From: Tetradesmus obliquus
Taxonomy: Eukaryota > Chlorophyta > Chlorophyceae > Sphaeropleales > Scenedesmaceae
Direction: 5' to 3'
Assembly (NCBI GenBank): GCA_030272155.1
Contig: CP126200.1
Location: 2,666,001-2,730,000, forward strand
Length of the DNA: 64,000 nucleotides
Part shown: positions 32,870-44,200 of the stretch, piece by piece
How the letters are laid out: each line of letters starts with the position of its first letter
How positions within the stretch are numbered: the stretch's first letter is position 1
Translations under genes and position numbers: made by a program
The notes under the pieces: model-generated
Database searches by the model: none
What the model saw: the letters and a program-made list of their open reading frames with translations, nothing else
Told to the model about the DNA's origin: nothing

Positions 32870-32932
<63 letters not shown>

Positions 32933-33946
32933 CATACTTGGTGTCCATCCTCCACCAGGTAGAACGCAGGAGCAGCATCGGCCTCAACAGAGCAATTGCA
33001 GCAGGCTGTGAGCCATAGCAGTTACGTGCCTATTGGTTAAACTCACAGCAGTCTGACAGCTTAGATGGTGTTACAGAATCACTCTGCGACGCCAACCCCT
33101 GCTGCCCGCAGCATGTATGGTCCCTGAAGCTGCATCCACAACCACGCTCGAAAGGAATGCAAAAACGACACATCCACTGTACGTGCATTGACAGTACTTG
33201 ATGTCTTTTAATACACTCATGCTAATGCCATCGACCACAGTAAAAGAGCCAGCCCTCACCTGCACAGGTTGAGCGGTCGCTCCAGCGGTGTCACAACCTC
33301 CATGCCGGGAAACCAGTGCACATGATAAACAATCAACATACCGGCGATAACAGACAACAAATGAGCAACTTAAATAACACAAATTCCCTCACCTGCACAG
33401 GTTGAGTGGCGGCTCCAGCGGCGTGACATCATCCATGCCGGCAAACCAGATCACATAACAGTGACACCAAACTTCAAGACCCAACGTAACAGCTGTTTAT
33501 CGAGGAAATAGCTCTCACCTGCAGAGGTTAAGTGGCGGCTCCAGCGGTGTGACATCCTCCATGCTGGCAAACCAGTGCAGGAACCCGGCACGCGTCAGCA
33601 CAAAGTGGGCACCCGCCCAGCTGCTGCTCTTGGGCTGCCACAGCTCCATGGCCCCTTGCCGGATGATCTCAGGGCTGCAGAAGAGCTCCTGAGACACAAC
33701 ACACACTGCTTCAGCCTGCCGTGCGGCAAGCTGCTCACTCGTAGCGCGCATGTCTGCGGCGGCGGCGGCAGCAGCAGCAGCAGCAGCAGCAGCGGATTGA
33801 TTGAGCTGAGTATGTATGTATGTGTATGCCACAGCTCCATGGCGCCCTGCCTGATGATCTCGGGGCTACAGAACAGCTCCTGAGATACATTACAAAATGC
33901 CTCTGCTTGGCGCGCTGTGAGCTGCTCATTCGTAGCGTGCATGTCT

Positions 33947-33984
<38 letters not shown>

Positions 33985-36900
33985 GGCAGCAGGAGCGGAT
34001 CAGTTGGGCAGGATATGTTTGTGTGTGCCACAGCTCCATGGCCCCTTGCCGGATGATCTCAGGGCTGCAGAAGAGCTGCTGAGAAACATTGCACACGGCT
34101 TCTGCCTGGCGCACGGCGAGCTGCTCGCTGGTGGCGCGCATGTCTGCAGCAGCAGCAACAGCAGCAGCAGCAGCAGTGGCTGAGTTGGGCTGAATGTGTA
34201 CGTGTGTGCTGCTCTCCGTCCAGCCAACACACACATGTGGCATCTAAATCACCACACTAGTGCTTCATCGCCTGCCTCACACTTGTTCCCGCCTGCTGCC
34301 ACCTGTGCCAGGTGTTGCACGCCCGCCTCCCAAGCGTCACCATCAGCCCATGTCGTACGCATGCACAAGACACCCCACCCGCTGTCTCACAGCTGCTGCC
34401 TTATACTTGCCCTGACCTGCTGCTACCTGCACCAGGTGCTGCTGCGATTCCGCCTCTGTCCCCTCCACAGCACACAACACACCCCCATTCCTGGTGCCTG
34501 ACACTTCCTGCTCTACAACAGCATCCAATTCACATGCTGCCACTTGTGCCAGATGTTGCACGCCGGCCTCGTCAGCACCAGCCAGCCCGCCAAGCATGCC
34601 CTGCAGCAACAACACAACCCACTCGCTGCCCCGCACAACATACACTCACCTGCTGCCACTTGTGCCAGGTGCTGCACACCCGCCCCTTCCTCCACAACCT
34701 GAAGCTAACTGTATATAACGGCAGATAACAGTATCAAACCAGTGATATAACTGTATGTGCCTCACCTGCTGCCACTTGTGCCAGGTGCTGCACGCCGGCC
34801 TCGCCAGCGTCACCCAGCCCGCCAAGCATGCCCTGCAGCATGGCAGCAGCAGCAGGCATGCCAGCCACTGCGCTGCTGTAGCTCTCGGCCAGCGCCTGCC
34901 CGGCCTGCATCAGCGCCGCCACGCGCTCCTGCTCCAGGGCCTGCAGGGAGTCAAAGCCGCGCTGAAGCAGCTCGCGCTCCTGGTCCTGCGGCAGCAGCAG
35001 CAGCAGGCCGTGCCAGCAGTGCAGTCATTCAGCTGCAGTAGCAACCTAGTGCCATCTGTTGGCTGCAAAACCACGCAGCACAAGTGCATGCACTTCTGCA
35101 GAGTGTTTGTGGCGCTCAGCTGTGCTGATGGCCATCCCACACAACACCACGCTGCCGCCTTGCCCACCTGCCACATCTGCAGCACCATGCACAGCAACAG
35201 CAACCAGACCAACAGCAACCCACGCTGCTGACTCACACACCTGCCACTTCTGCAGCGCAGCTTGCTCCGCAGCCAGCTTGCCTTCACTGGCCCAGGGGTC
35301 CCGTGTGGGAGCAGCAGCAAACCTCGGACGCAGCACACCGCCGCCAGACCACAACTGGCATTCACTTTAATGTATAACACCAACAACTATGCACAGCACC
35401 AACGCCAGCCATGAACAACATCAACACCAAGTAAACACATCGCCGCACTGCTGCTGGCCGCACCTGCCACTTCTGCAGCGCAGCTTGCTCCGCAGCAAGC
35501 TTGCCTTCACTGGCCCAGGGGTCCCGTGTAGGAGCAGCAGCAAACCTCGGACGAAGCACGCCGCTGCCGCCGCTGCTGCTGCCAGCCGCCAAATGCAGCG
35601 CTGCAACTGCCATGCCAGCTGCACCCGTCCACGCATCACCTACTGCTTCTACGCTGCTGCTGCTGTTGCCGCGGCGGTGCTGCTGCTGCTGGTGGTGTGC
35701 TGCGTCGCTGCTGCTGCTGCTGCTGCGGGCGTGGCCGGTGGACTGCCAAACTACCACTGCATCGAATGCCTCACAGGCTGCTCTGTGTTCACTGAGGCAA
35801 TGCTGCAGCTGCTTGCAGCTGCTGTCGATTTGCCTCTGAGCCTGCATAGCGGTTGCGGCGACGCAACAGCACAGACCACAGAAAGGTGATCGCAACAGCA
35901 CAGACCACAGAAAGGTGATCGCAACAGCACAGACCACAGAAAGGTGATCGCAACAGCACAGACCACAGAAAGGTGATCGCAACAGCACAGACCACAGAAA
36001 GGTGATCGCAACAGCACAGACCACAGAAAGGTGATCGCAACAGCACAGACCACAGAAAGGTGATCGCAACAGCACAGACCACAGAAAGGTGATCGCAACA
36101 GCACAGACCACAGAAAGGTGATCGGAACACGGAGATCTAAGCGTAAGGACGTGTGGTGAGATCGCTTTCATTGTGATTGCGGGAGGCTAGCGGCAGATCA
36201 CGTCATATGACCACGGCAGAAGGCAAAAGCAAGCCCAGCAAGACAGCAGCCAGCTAGCAGACAGCAAGCGACCATACCAAGTGCATTGAGCTGGATTCCA
36301 ACAAGGTTCAAAAAAATAAGAAGAGGAGAACAGGGCGATCCAGCCACGCACCGTGCTCACGGAGTTTTTGAGCTCCTTTGCTGCTGCGTTGTACTTGCGC
36401 CACAGCGCACGCACCGCCTCAACGAGCGTCTGCGGCAGTACGTGTCAGCATGTAACATTTATAATGAGGCCAGCAGCATAAAGGTTTTCTTGCTGCTTTA
36501 TAAACTGTAAGCTTGTGACAGCTAGCCATGCTTGCTGCAACCGGACTAAGAGCATGATGCAAACGGCTGACTGTAGTGCTGGAACGGCGTGTTGTTGCAT
36601 GCGAGATCTGCTGATATGCCCTTGCCTCCTGTGCCTCTGCGCATGAAGCCACTGAACATCCACAGGTCTCATGCCACAAGCCAACCCATCTCAAACACTC
36701 GCATGTTGGAAGTTTAGCATTTCAGCACAAAAGCCGCCAATGCACAGACAGCATTGTTCACTAATCGTCCTATGCCTAACTGCCTGCAAACAACAGCTCC
36801 CACCTGCAGGTCTAGGTACAACTGCCTGTGGCCAGCAGCAGCCGCTGCAGGCAGCTGCACCAGCCCTTCTACTGCTGCTGCCAGCCCTCCACTGTCTGCT

Positions 36901-38521
36901 GGTGCTGCCAGCGGCCCCGCTGCTGCTGCTTTTGCTGCTGCTGACATGGCGCTGCTGTAAGCTGCCTCTGCCTCCATGAGGCAGGTGACCAGCCGCAGCA
37001 GGCACTCAAGTGCTCTGCAGGTGGCAATTAAGAAAGCAGCAGCAGCAGCGATAGGAAATGATGCATGGTAAGTGCAAGCACAACAAGCTAAGAAGAGGCG
37101 GGAGTTGTGGTGCCTCAGTGCTGCAGAAGCAGCCCTGCTGCCTCTGCTTCCATGAGGCAGGTCACCAGCCACAGCAGGCACTCCAGCGCTCTGCAGGTAG
37201 AGTTAACAAAGCGGCAGCAGCAGCAGCAGCAGCAGCGATTCGTGAAAGGGTGTAAGCTGCCTCCGCCTCCATGAAGCAGGTGACCAGCCGCAGCAGGCAC
37301 TCCAGCGCTCTGCAGGTGGCGACAATGGACAAAGCAGCAGAAGCAGCGGCAGCAATTGCGATAGGCGATGGCGTATGCGAACTGCACGGCAGCACAGTCC
37401 TGACGAGTAGGGATGTAGCGTACCAAAGCAGTGAAGGGCAGCACATGCCCAACAGTAAATGGCCTTGCAGCCGCTCCAGCAGCAGCCCAGCCAGCTCCCA
37501 ATGAACCTCTGGCCTCTACCCCACCAAACAGTAATGTGCAGCCCTGTCCATGCCAGCAGCGTACTCACTTCCTGCTGCTGTGGGCGCTCCGCCAGCAGCC
37601 CAGCCAGCTCCCGGTTGACCTTGCAGGGGCACAAGCAGCTCGCTACAAACCCAACGAACAGTCCTGTGCGATCTCCATTGAAGGTCTCTCTCTGTTTTTA
37701 AAAAAATGTCTAGATTTTTTGCAAAGCAATTGTCTGGGCAGCAACACACTCACTTCCTGCTGCTGTCCAGCCGCTCCGCCAGCAGCCCAGCCAGCTCCCG
37801 GTTGACCTTGCACTCCTCGCCCACACCTTGCAGGAGGGAGGACAGGTGCTCGCCCTGGCGCGCCAGCTCAGCCTCGTGCCCCGAGCCTGAGGCGACAGCA
37901 AGCACAGCAGAAAACAGGTTGTTATGGATGCACACGGATGTATACGTTGGACACAGGCAGGTGCGCCGCCTGGCACACGAGCTCAGCTCAGCCTCATGGC
38001 CCCAGTCTAAACCAGGCAACACACAACCAGGGCAGGAAAAAACAGACAGGTGGGTCACCCTGGCGGGCAAGCTCAGCTTCACGCTCCGAGCCTGAACCAA
38101 ACGACAGACAAAAAAGGCAGGGAAAGAAAAACACATCTAGATGGTTCAACAGGTGCACCCACGCTTGCCGCAGGCACACTCCTAGGCAGCGCTGCTGACG
38201 CGCTTGCAGAAGCAGACCTGGCGGTCACCATCACTGCTGCTGCTGCTGATGCTGTCAGTGACTGGCAGTGCTATTGCAAGGCCACCTGGTCAACCTTCCC
38301 ACACTTAAAACCCCCAAACATCCAATTTTTTTAAATCCAGCAACCTGTAACAACAGCCAGACGCACACCTTCCAGGCAGCTGCCCACGTCATCGTCCATG
38401 TCTGCTGCTGGCGTGCCGCTGCCGCCGCCAAGCTCCCGCCGCGCTGCTGTCGCCAGCGCTGACTTGTTCTTCAGGAACTCCTCCATGCTAAAACGTGTGT
38501 CACTGATGGCGGGGCTGGCCT

Positions 38522-38574
<53 letters not shown>

Positions 38575-38637
38575 GCTTGAGAAACTCCTCCATGCTAAAA
38601 CGTGTGTCACTGATGGCGGGGCTGCCGGGGCTCGCCT

Positions 38638-38706
<69 letters not shown>

Positions 38707-38759
38707 TCTGAGGAATTGCTCAATGCTGAAGCGTGTGTCACTGATGGCGGGGCTGGCCT

Positions 38760-38803
<44 letters not shown>

Positions 38804-39532
38804 TTTCATGTCTTTCCTTTGGGCTGAAGCGTGTGTTACTGATGGCGGGTTTCGCCTGCACCAGCAGCAGCATGTGATGTGCACCAGCAGCAGGTGCAAA
38901 GACAGCAGGTGAGACTATGGGTTGCTACATCAAAAGGGTTCTTCCTTGCTGCGATGTGACTAGGTTGTAAATGCCTCTGCACAGCAGCAGCTCTTCAAAC
39001 TCCAGGTCAGCCACACACATTGTAGCCGTGCAGATGCAGCAGCTGAGCCCACCCTCTGCAGCAGCTGACCCAGCTCCTCAGCATTCAGGTCAGGGTCCGG
39101 CAACGACGGCAGCGGCACCGCTATGGGTCGGCTAGCACTGCCGCTGCCGCTGCTGTTGGCGCTGCTGCTGCCGTTGCCAGAACTCCCGTTGGCAATGGCT
39201 GCTGCCTCTGCAGCTGCTGCGCCAGGTGAGGACAGAGGTGACAATGTGTCGGACTGCTCGTCTGCTGCAACACCATTGTCATTATCGCTGTCATCATCGC
39301 CATCCTGGATTGCAGCGCTCAGCGGGTCGATGCTGAGCGAGGAGGGATTCCTGCTGTGGTTTCCTGCAGCCCCGCTGCCACAGCTACCCGCTGCTGCTGG
39401 TCCGTTGCTACCTGCCACAGCATCAGCTGACTGCTGCTGCTGCTCCAAGGCATGCAGCTGCGTATTTTGACTTTCTGACTGCGGCTTGCTGCTGGTGTCC
39501 AGTCCGGCAAGTGCAGCTGTGAGTGGGTCCAT
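31780..39532 (-). CDS. BAR-like helical domain plus PH domain protein
   Basis: Probably a phosphoinositide-binding membrane-remodelling protein. Exons: 39017-39532, 38369-38519, 37754-37886, 36804-37014, 36361-36429, 35464-35841, 34766-34985, 33519-33753, 32669-32768, 31780-31914, in frame from exon 2 on, about 715 residues. Residues 1-172 are low-complexity, Ser/Ala/Asp-rich. Residues ~175-560 are helical with charged heptad-like stretches (DTRFSMEEFLKNK, KVNRELAGLLAERL, VEAVRALWRKYNAAAKELKN, ALQKWQ), in the position of a BAR domain. Residues ~575-700 form a PH domain with the classic ending ASSVEECCEWAIALREAIA (invariant Trp). In plants and animals BAR-PH is often followed by ArfGAP; here the frame stops soon after PH, so no ArfGAP domain exists. 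The exon 1 donor (39017) is uncertain; a frame reading LEFEELLLCRGIYN at about 38960-39005 might be an extra exon. Confidence 0.7.
32190..32610 (-). repeat. five donor-edge copies of BAR-PH exon 9
   Basis: The exon 9 end (LVGRGSRKITLQ) with its donor recurs at about 32556-32610, 32442-32500, 32361-32398, 32270-32330 and, most decayed, 32190-32225. All lie downstream of the intact exon (32669-32768). Three or four keep CTGCAG/GTGAG. Confidence 0.88.
32818..33000 (-). repeat. two acceptor-edge copies of BAR-PH exon 9 with a long CTG tract
   Basis: Copies of the exon 9 start (CSFEAGAAPVFHLVEA) lie at 32818-32872 and 32944-33000. The tract at about 32872-32931 is CTG on the sense strand and ends in the acceptor of the nearer copy. 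Confidence 0.88.
33258..33445 (-). repeat. two donor-edge copies of BAR-PH exon 8
   Basis: Copies of the exon 8 end (FASMEDVTPLEPPLNLC) with GTGAGG donors lie at about 33258-33320 and 33390-33445. Confidence 0.88.
33755..34180 (-). repeat. two acceptor-edge copies of BAR-PH exon 8, with CTG tracts
   Basis: About 110-120 nt of the exon 8 start (MRATSEQLAARQAEAVCVVS to GAMELW) recur at 33833-33942 and 34025-34144. The intact exon and both copies are each preceded on the sense strand by a CTG tract ending in CAG (about 33756-33795, 33945-33983, 34145-34180). The duplicated unit is therefore tract + acceptor + exon start. Confidence 0.9.
34285..34705 (-). repeat. about four donor-edge copies of BAR-PH exon 7
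   Basis: The exon 7 end (GEAGVQHLAQVAAG) recurs at about 34650-34700, 34540-34610, 34420-34445 and 34285-34335, downstream of the intact exon. Confidence 0.85.
35232..35350 (-). repeat. donor-edge copy of BAR-PH exon 6
   Basis: A close copy of VLRPRFAAAPTRDPWASEGK through ALQKWQ, with a GTGTGT donor. Confidence 0.92.
35862..36122. repeat. 29-bp minisatellite, nine nearly identical copies
   Basis: Nine units start at 35862 and repeat every 29 bp. Only the first unit's edge and the sequence after the ninth deviate. The unit contains GCAACAGCACAGACCACAG. The array starts about 20 bp upstream of the exon 6 acceptor of the BAR-PH gene, so it is the 3' part of intron 5. On the sense strand it is pyrimidine-rich (CCTTTCTGTGGTCTGTGCTG). 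Because 29 is not a multiple of three, long open frames across it are artefacts. Confidence 0.97.
37141..37320 (-). repeat. two acceptor-edge copies of BAR-PH exon 4
   Basis: Copies of ALECLLRLVTCLMEAEAA with CTGCAG lie at 37141-37200 and 37257-37316, upstream of the intact exon start at 37014. Sense-strand CTG tracts lie nearby. Confidence 0.9.
37461..37628 (-). repeat. two donor-edge copies of BAR-PH exon 3
   Basis: Copies of the exon 3 end (VNRELAGLLAER) lie at about 37561-37628 and 37465-37505. The first keeps a GTGAGT donor. Confidence 0.85.
37965..38095 (-). repeat. two acceptor-edge copies of BAR-PH exon 3
   Basis: Decayed copies of GSGHEAELARQG lie at about 37968-38010 and 38048-38095. 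Confidence 0.75.
38523..38870 (-). repeat. stepwise array: CTG tract + acceptor + exon 2 start of the BAR-PH gene, four copies in all
   Basis: The intact exon 2 (38369-38519) and three partial copies (about 38574-38638, 38705-38760, 38818-38866) all begin with the PAISDTRFSMEEFL-type block. Sense-strand (CTG)17 (38523-38573), (CTG)22 (38639-38704) and (CTG)14 (38761-38802) separate them. The copy farthest from the intact exon is the most diverged and has no long tract. Confidence 0.95.
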
Positions 39533-41244
39533 CTTGACAGCCCCTCAACTGCTACAACAGCTGCTGGCAGTACCGTCTGCACACAAGAGCGACACAGGTG
39601 CCAGGCAAGCTATGGTGAGCAGGTGCAGCAAGATGGCCATAAGATTGAGCGAGATTGTTTAAGCAGTAGAGTAACCAAGCGCATGGCAGCTGCTGTGGAC
39701 CTGCTACGAGCCTTGGAGGGCAGCACAAGCGTCTGCACCCAAGGTGCCCTGCAACCAACTCAGCTGCCACGCTACAGCCAATCCCAGCCTAGCGTCACAG
39801 CAGGCACAGCAGGCAATCATTACTGACAAACACAGTATTTGGCTGGCTTGCAGCTGGCCCACACTAGGCGAAAATCTTGTGTGAATTGCATTGCAACAGC
39901 AGCTGCTGCTGACTTGCACCTGTTGCGTGTGCATGCAAATGAAGTCAGCCCGTTTGCGTGGTGAAAATGAATCAATTAGTCAACCTTACCTCTTCTAGGA
40001 GTGCTGAGATCCTCCGAGGCAGCTGTCGATTCAATCGATGGCGTTGTTGCGACAATTCCGCCAATGCCTGCTTACTGCCTCGCCGCACACTATTAACTAC
40101 GATCTATTATAAGCATCTTGAGGAGCTCTCAGTCGGTACAAGCACCAGAACGAAACTGGGGAGTAGTAGAAGAGTGTGACAGCTCAGCAGCAGAGTTGCA
40201 GGACGCTTGGAACTAGTCTCAAAGCGATCGCAACAGAATCGACCTCCAGTAGTTTGCGGGTTTTCATTTGTGCAACGTCACGTACTCCACCCCTCAGTAG
40301 TAGTACATCTGACAGCTCTGAACCACAGCTCTAACCCACACAGCCATTTGACACCAAGGGGCCCCTCACCACATCTAAACATTCACAACTCGCATGCTGG
40401 CCCGGCACGAAGCCTGCAGTCCCAGACAAATCAGCTATATAGAGGCTCTTGCATGAAAATTGCAATATATAGAGCATGGAGCAAACATCACTGTCCTGGA
40501 CACAATGCACTTTCGGCGCCAATGTTTTCGCATCGTTACACACCCTAATGGATAGCACAGCCATGGTCTGCACACGAAGGGATGCCATGGCAAGGCTTGC
40601 TGCCAGGTAGACAAACCAGGTTTTGCTAGGAGCTGCTACACGGCTCCTGGACAAGTTGTGCAAACATGCACTGGTGCGGTAAGTGCTCAGCAGGCGTCCG
40701 CCGTTGTGGCCGCATGACAAGCCCATGGCTGCTTGACACCTTGCAGGCACCATGACAACGCACTCCGTGACCCAAACTACATGCCAGCACTGTGCAGCTT
40801 AGGCCGTCCTCAAAGTCTACGGCAGTCGTCACTACGACAGCATGGCAGCACGGCAGCATCCACCTGCTTGAAACTGCGCAGGCGCCTCAACGGCTGTGCA
40901 CCAGCTTTAAAAACATGATCATGAACAGCCCTGAACCCGGTGCATGCCATCCGCCTAATCACTGTGGTTGATGTGGCCTTGATCCCCATTGCACAATTAG
41001 ACACAATCAAAGAAGCTGCTGCTGCTTCTGCCAGCACTGCTGTCACTATACACCTGCCACCCTCCCACCAAACTGCCCCGTCCCACCCGCCCAGCACGCC
41101 GTGCCCTGCCATCAACTCCAGCCCCCAACTTCCACACCCACAAACTGCTAACACCACCAAGACGACAGCTGCCGCTGCAGCTGATACAGCGAGTGCTATG
41201 GCCGCGCTGCTGCCTTCGCCGCTGCCACTGCTGCTGCTGCTGCT
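39533..41244. other. intergenic: BAR-PH promoter region and AKR2 3' flank
   Basis: About 1.7 kb with no recognised gene. A minus-strand frame at 40331-40753 has no family resemblance and lacks supporting exons. TTACA at 40536-40540 (minus-strand TGTAA) is a candidate AKR2 polyadenylation signal. Confidence 0.45.
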
Positions 41245-44200
41245 TTACTCCAGCAGCTTCGCCACGTCCTCCTGCTCATTCAGGGTGGCCACCTCCAGCG
41301 CTGTCTTGTCGTCTGCGTTCTTGGCTGACTTGTCCGCGCCGCTGCAGCAGCAGGGAACCACAACGAGTAATCACAAAACAGCGTCAGCAACGGCACATGA
41401 AGCGCTCTCAAACTAAATACAACACAAGGTGGCCACAGGCACTGAAACACCTGCCATCTAGATCATACAGCCAAGCTCGTCAGCAAGCTGGACAGCAGCT
41501 ATCGGTGTAACACAAACAACTGTGGGCTCAACATGAGCTCTTTCAAGACAAACTTAACTCATGCATCACCAACACCCAGCGCCCCGACAGCACCCACCTC
41601 TCCAGCAGCAGCTTCACGCTCTCCGCCTGCCCGTAGCCGGCCGCGTAGTGCAGCGCGGTGTTCTTGTTGTTGTCCACAAGGTCCAGCTTGGCACCAGCCT
41701 CGATCAGCAACTTGGCGCAGGGGATCTCGCCATACCCAACAGCAAAGTGCAGCGCGGTGCGCCCCTCCTCGTCGACCTCGTCGACTGCAGCGCCCTCCGC
41801 CAGCAGCTGCTTCAGCACCTCAGCATTGCCTGCAAAGAGAAACATAAAGTGCAATCATGTTGACGATAAGGTCGCTATGCGAGCAGGTAGACAGATGTAG
41901 TGGCCAGCGCATGCTGTGTGAACACGCGGCCAAGGGCTGCAGCAGGACCACCAGCAAGCGCAGCACAACGCAGAAGCTGGCCCAATACTTGAAATATTTG
42001 GATCTGCCATTGGAATTCAAAGAGATGCATACTCATTCAGTTCCATGCACATGCAACACCGGCAGCAGCCGCACTGCTGCACAAGCACCACACGGCTGTC
42101 ACATACACAGGCTGCATGCTGCAGCCACATGCGCTCACCGTCGCTGGCTGCGGTGTGCAGGTTTGCCTCCTCCTCTTCCTCCTCCTCTCCCTCGGCTGCC
42201 TCCTCTCCCTCGCCTGCCTCGCCTGCGCCTGCCAGCATGCTGTTCATGTCAAAGATGTCGCCCATGGACTCGCCCAGCTTCTTGAGCACAGCTGGGTCGT
42301 TCCAGTACCTGCAGGCAGGAGTGAGGAACGGCTTTTGATTAGCAGGTGCAAAGCATGCTTGAGAAACGCAGCTTATCCAGCTCCTTGAGCACAACAGGGT
42401 CGTTGTAATACCTGCGCACAGATGGAAAACACGCAGATGTGGGCACATAAGCTGCCAAGGACGCGAGATAAGAAGATGAAAGGATAGTGGCAACAGCTGG
42501 CGGAATGTGGTGTAGCATAATCAGGTAAGCACCTGCGTCCACCTGCCTCCCAGGGCTGTAACAGCCCCGCCACGGCCAGCTAAGGCACACACAGGTGTGT
42601 GCTGATGACTGATGACATAAGCCTGCTGCAATCACCCAGGCTGGCCAAGCAACATCAGCGCGCCTCACTTCATCACGCTGCTGTCCTGGCTAGCAGAGTC
42701 AGCAGCACATGCCTGCTGTAGACGCTAACATGTCACGGCATAACAAAAGTAAACAAGCGGCAGCCGCGCGGCTCACTTCATCATGGCTGCGGGGCCGCCG
42801 GACTCCAGCTCCTCAAAGATGCCGCTCATCTCGGGGTCGTCCTTGAGCCCCTTCATGGCTGCCTCCACCTGCACCGGCAGCAGCAGCAGCAACATGCAGG
42901 GGTTATGTTTGTTGCTTGTTGATCAATTGCAGTGTGCAAGTATCAGGGTCGTCCTTGAGCCCCTTCATGGCAGCCTCCACCTGCAGGTGCAGTCACCGTA
43001 GGCAGGCAATATATTTGATTTACTGGTATCAATTGCTTACACTTTGCAGACGTCTAGGTCGTCCTCGAGGGCCTTCATGGCAGCCTCCACCTGACAAGCG
43101 CAGCAGCAGCGACATGCAACAATACATGGGCAACCCGCAGTGAGCCGAGGGTGCAGTGTGCAGAGCTCCGCATGCCAAATAGGCAACCTTGTCTTGCCTC
43201 TGATCTCTGACCGTTGGTGAGCGAGCAACTGCTGTGTGTAGAAACACGTGGGCACGCAAGCGCTGCCGTGGCTGCTGCCGCTGAAACCTTTCAGTCGCTC
43301 CCTCCATACCGTCACAAGCTGACAAACATCATTGGATGTGCAATGGTTGGCAGCTGCAGCTGCGAGGCAAGTGACAGGGCTGCCGCTGCCGCTGCTGCTG
43401 CTGCTGCTGTTGCCGCACCTTGGCCTTGTACTCTGGGTCCTGCATGGTGGTCATCATCTTCTGCATGTTGGGGTCGCTCTGCAGGCATGAAATCAAGGCG
43501 CAGCAGATGGCAAAGGCAGATGCCGAGGCTTGAATCATCAGCAAGTGTTGGAGCAACACACAGGACCGACATTGCACAAGGTCCAAGCTTCAGGAAAATG
43601 TGAAAATGGGTGTTGCACAGCAGCAGGACACTTGTGTGGCCGCCACCGCGTCCCTGCTGCCACATACTGCCACATACTGCCACAAGAACCTGTTGCACGC
43701 ACGTGGATGATGGCCTGTCCCAGCTTCTCAGCCATCTGCATGAACTGCTTCCTTGCACATCACCATGTAACCAGCCAAGCCATAGCAAACAGAACCTATC
43801 CTCAGCGGCTCACCTGGATGATGGCCTGGCCCAGCTTCTCCGCCATCTGCATGAACTGCTTCCTTGCACATCACCATGCACTCAACCAAGCCATAGCAAA
43901 CTAATCCTAGCCGCTGCTGCGCACCTGGATGATGGCCTGTCCCAGCTTCTCCGCCATCTGCATGAACCGCTTCCTTGCACATCACCAAAAAAACCCAAGC
44001 CAAAACAAACTAATCCTAGCTGCTACTGCGCGCCTGGATGATGGCCTGTCCCAGCTTCTCAGCCATCTGCATGAACTGCTTCCTTGCACATCACCATGCA
44101 CCCAACCAAGCCAAAACAAACTAATCCTAGCCACATCGTCCCACCTGGATGATGGCCTGTCCCAGCTTCTCCGCCATCTGCATGAACTGCGGGTTCTGGA

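Noticed and set aside
35862-36122. CRISPR-like array of 29-bp repeats
   Set aside because: The units are directly contiguous without spacers, no cas genes are present, and the genome is eukaryotic; it is a minisatellite.
35362-36171. Long minus-strand open frame (about 270 residues) with a repeating Cys/Leu/Ser pattern
   Set aside because: Most of it reads through the 29-bp minisatellite, which shifts frame every unit and lies in an intron. Only 35464-35841 is a real exon, and that is in a different frame for part of the stretch.
38573-38827. Poly-Gln, poly-Ser or poly-Ala frames across CAG/CTG tracts here and at 19041-19088, 32868-32930 and 63716-63762
   Set aside because: These tracts are intronic by the exon chains and would only be translated if introns were retained.
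40331-40753. Minus-strand open frame of about 140 residues between the BAR-PH and AKR2 genes
   Set aside because: No family resemblance, no supporting exon chain, and a position fitting flanking untranslated or intergenic DNA.
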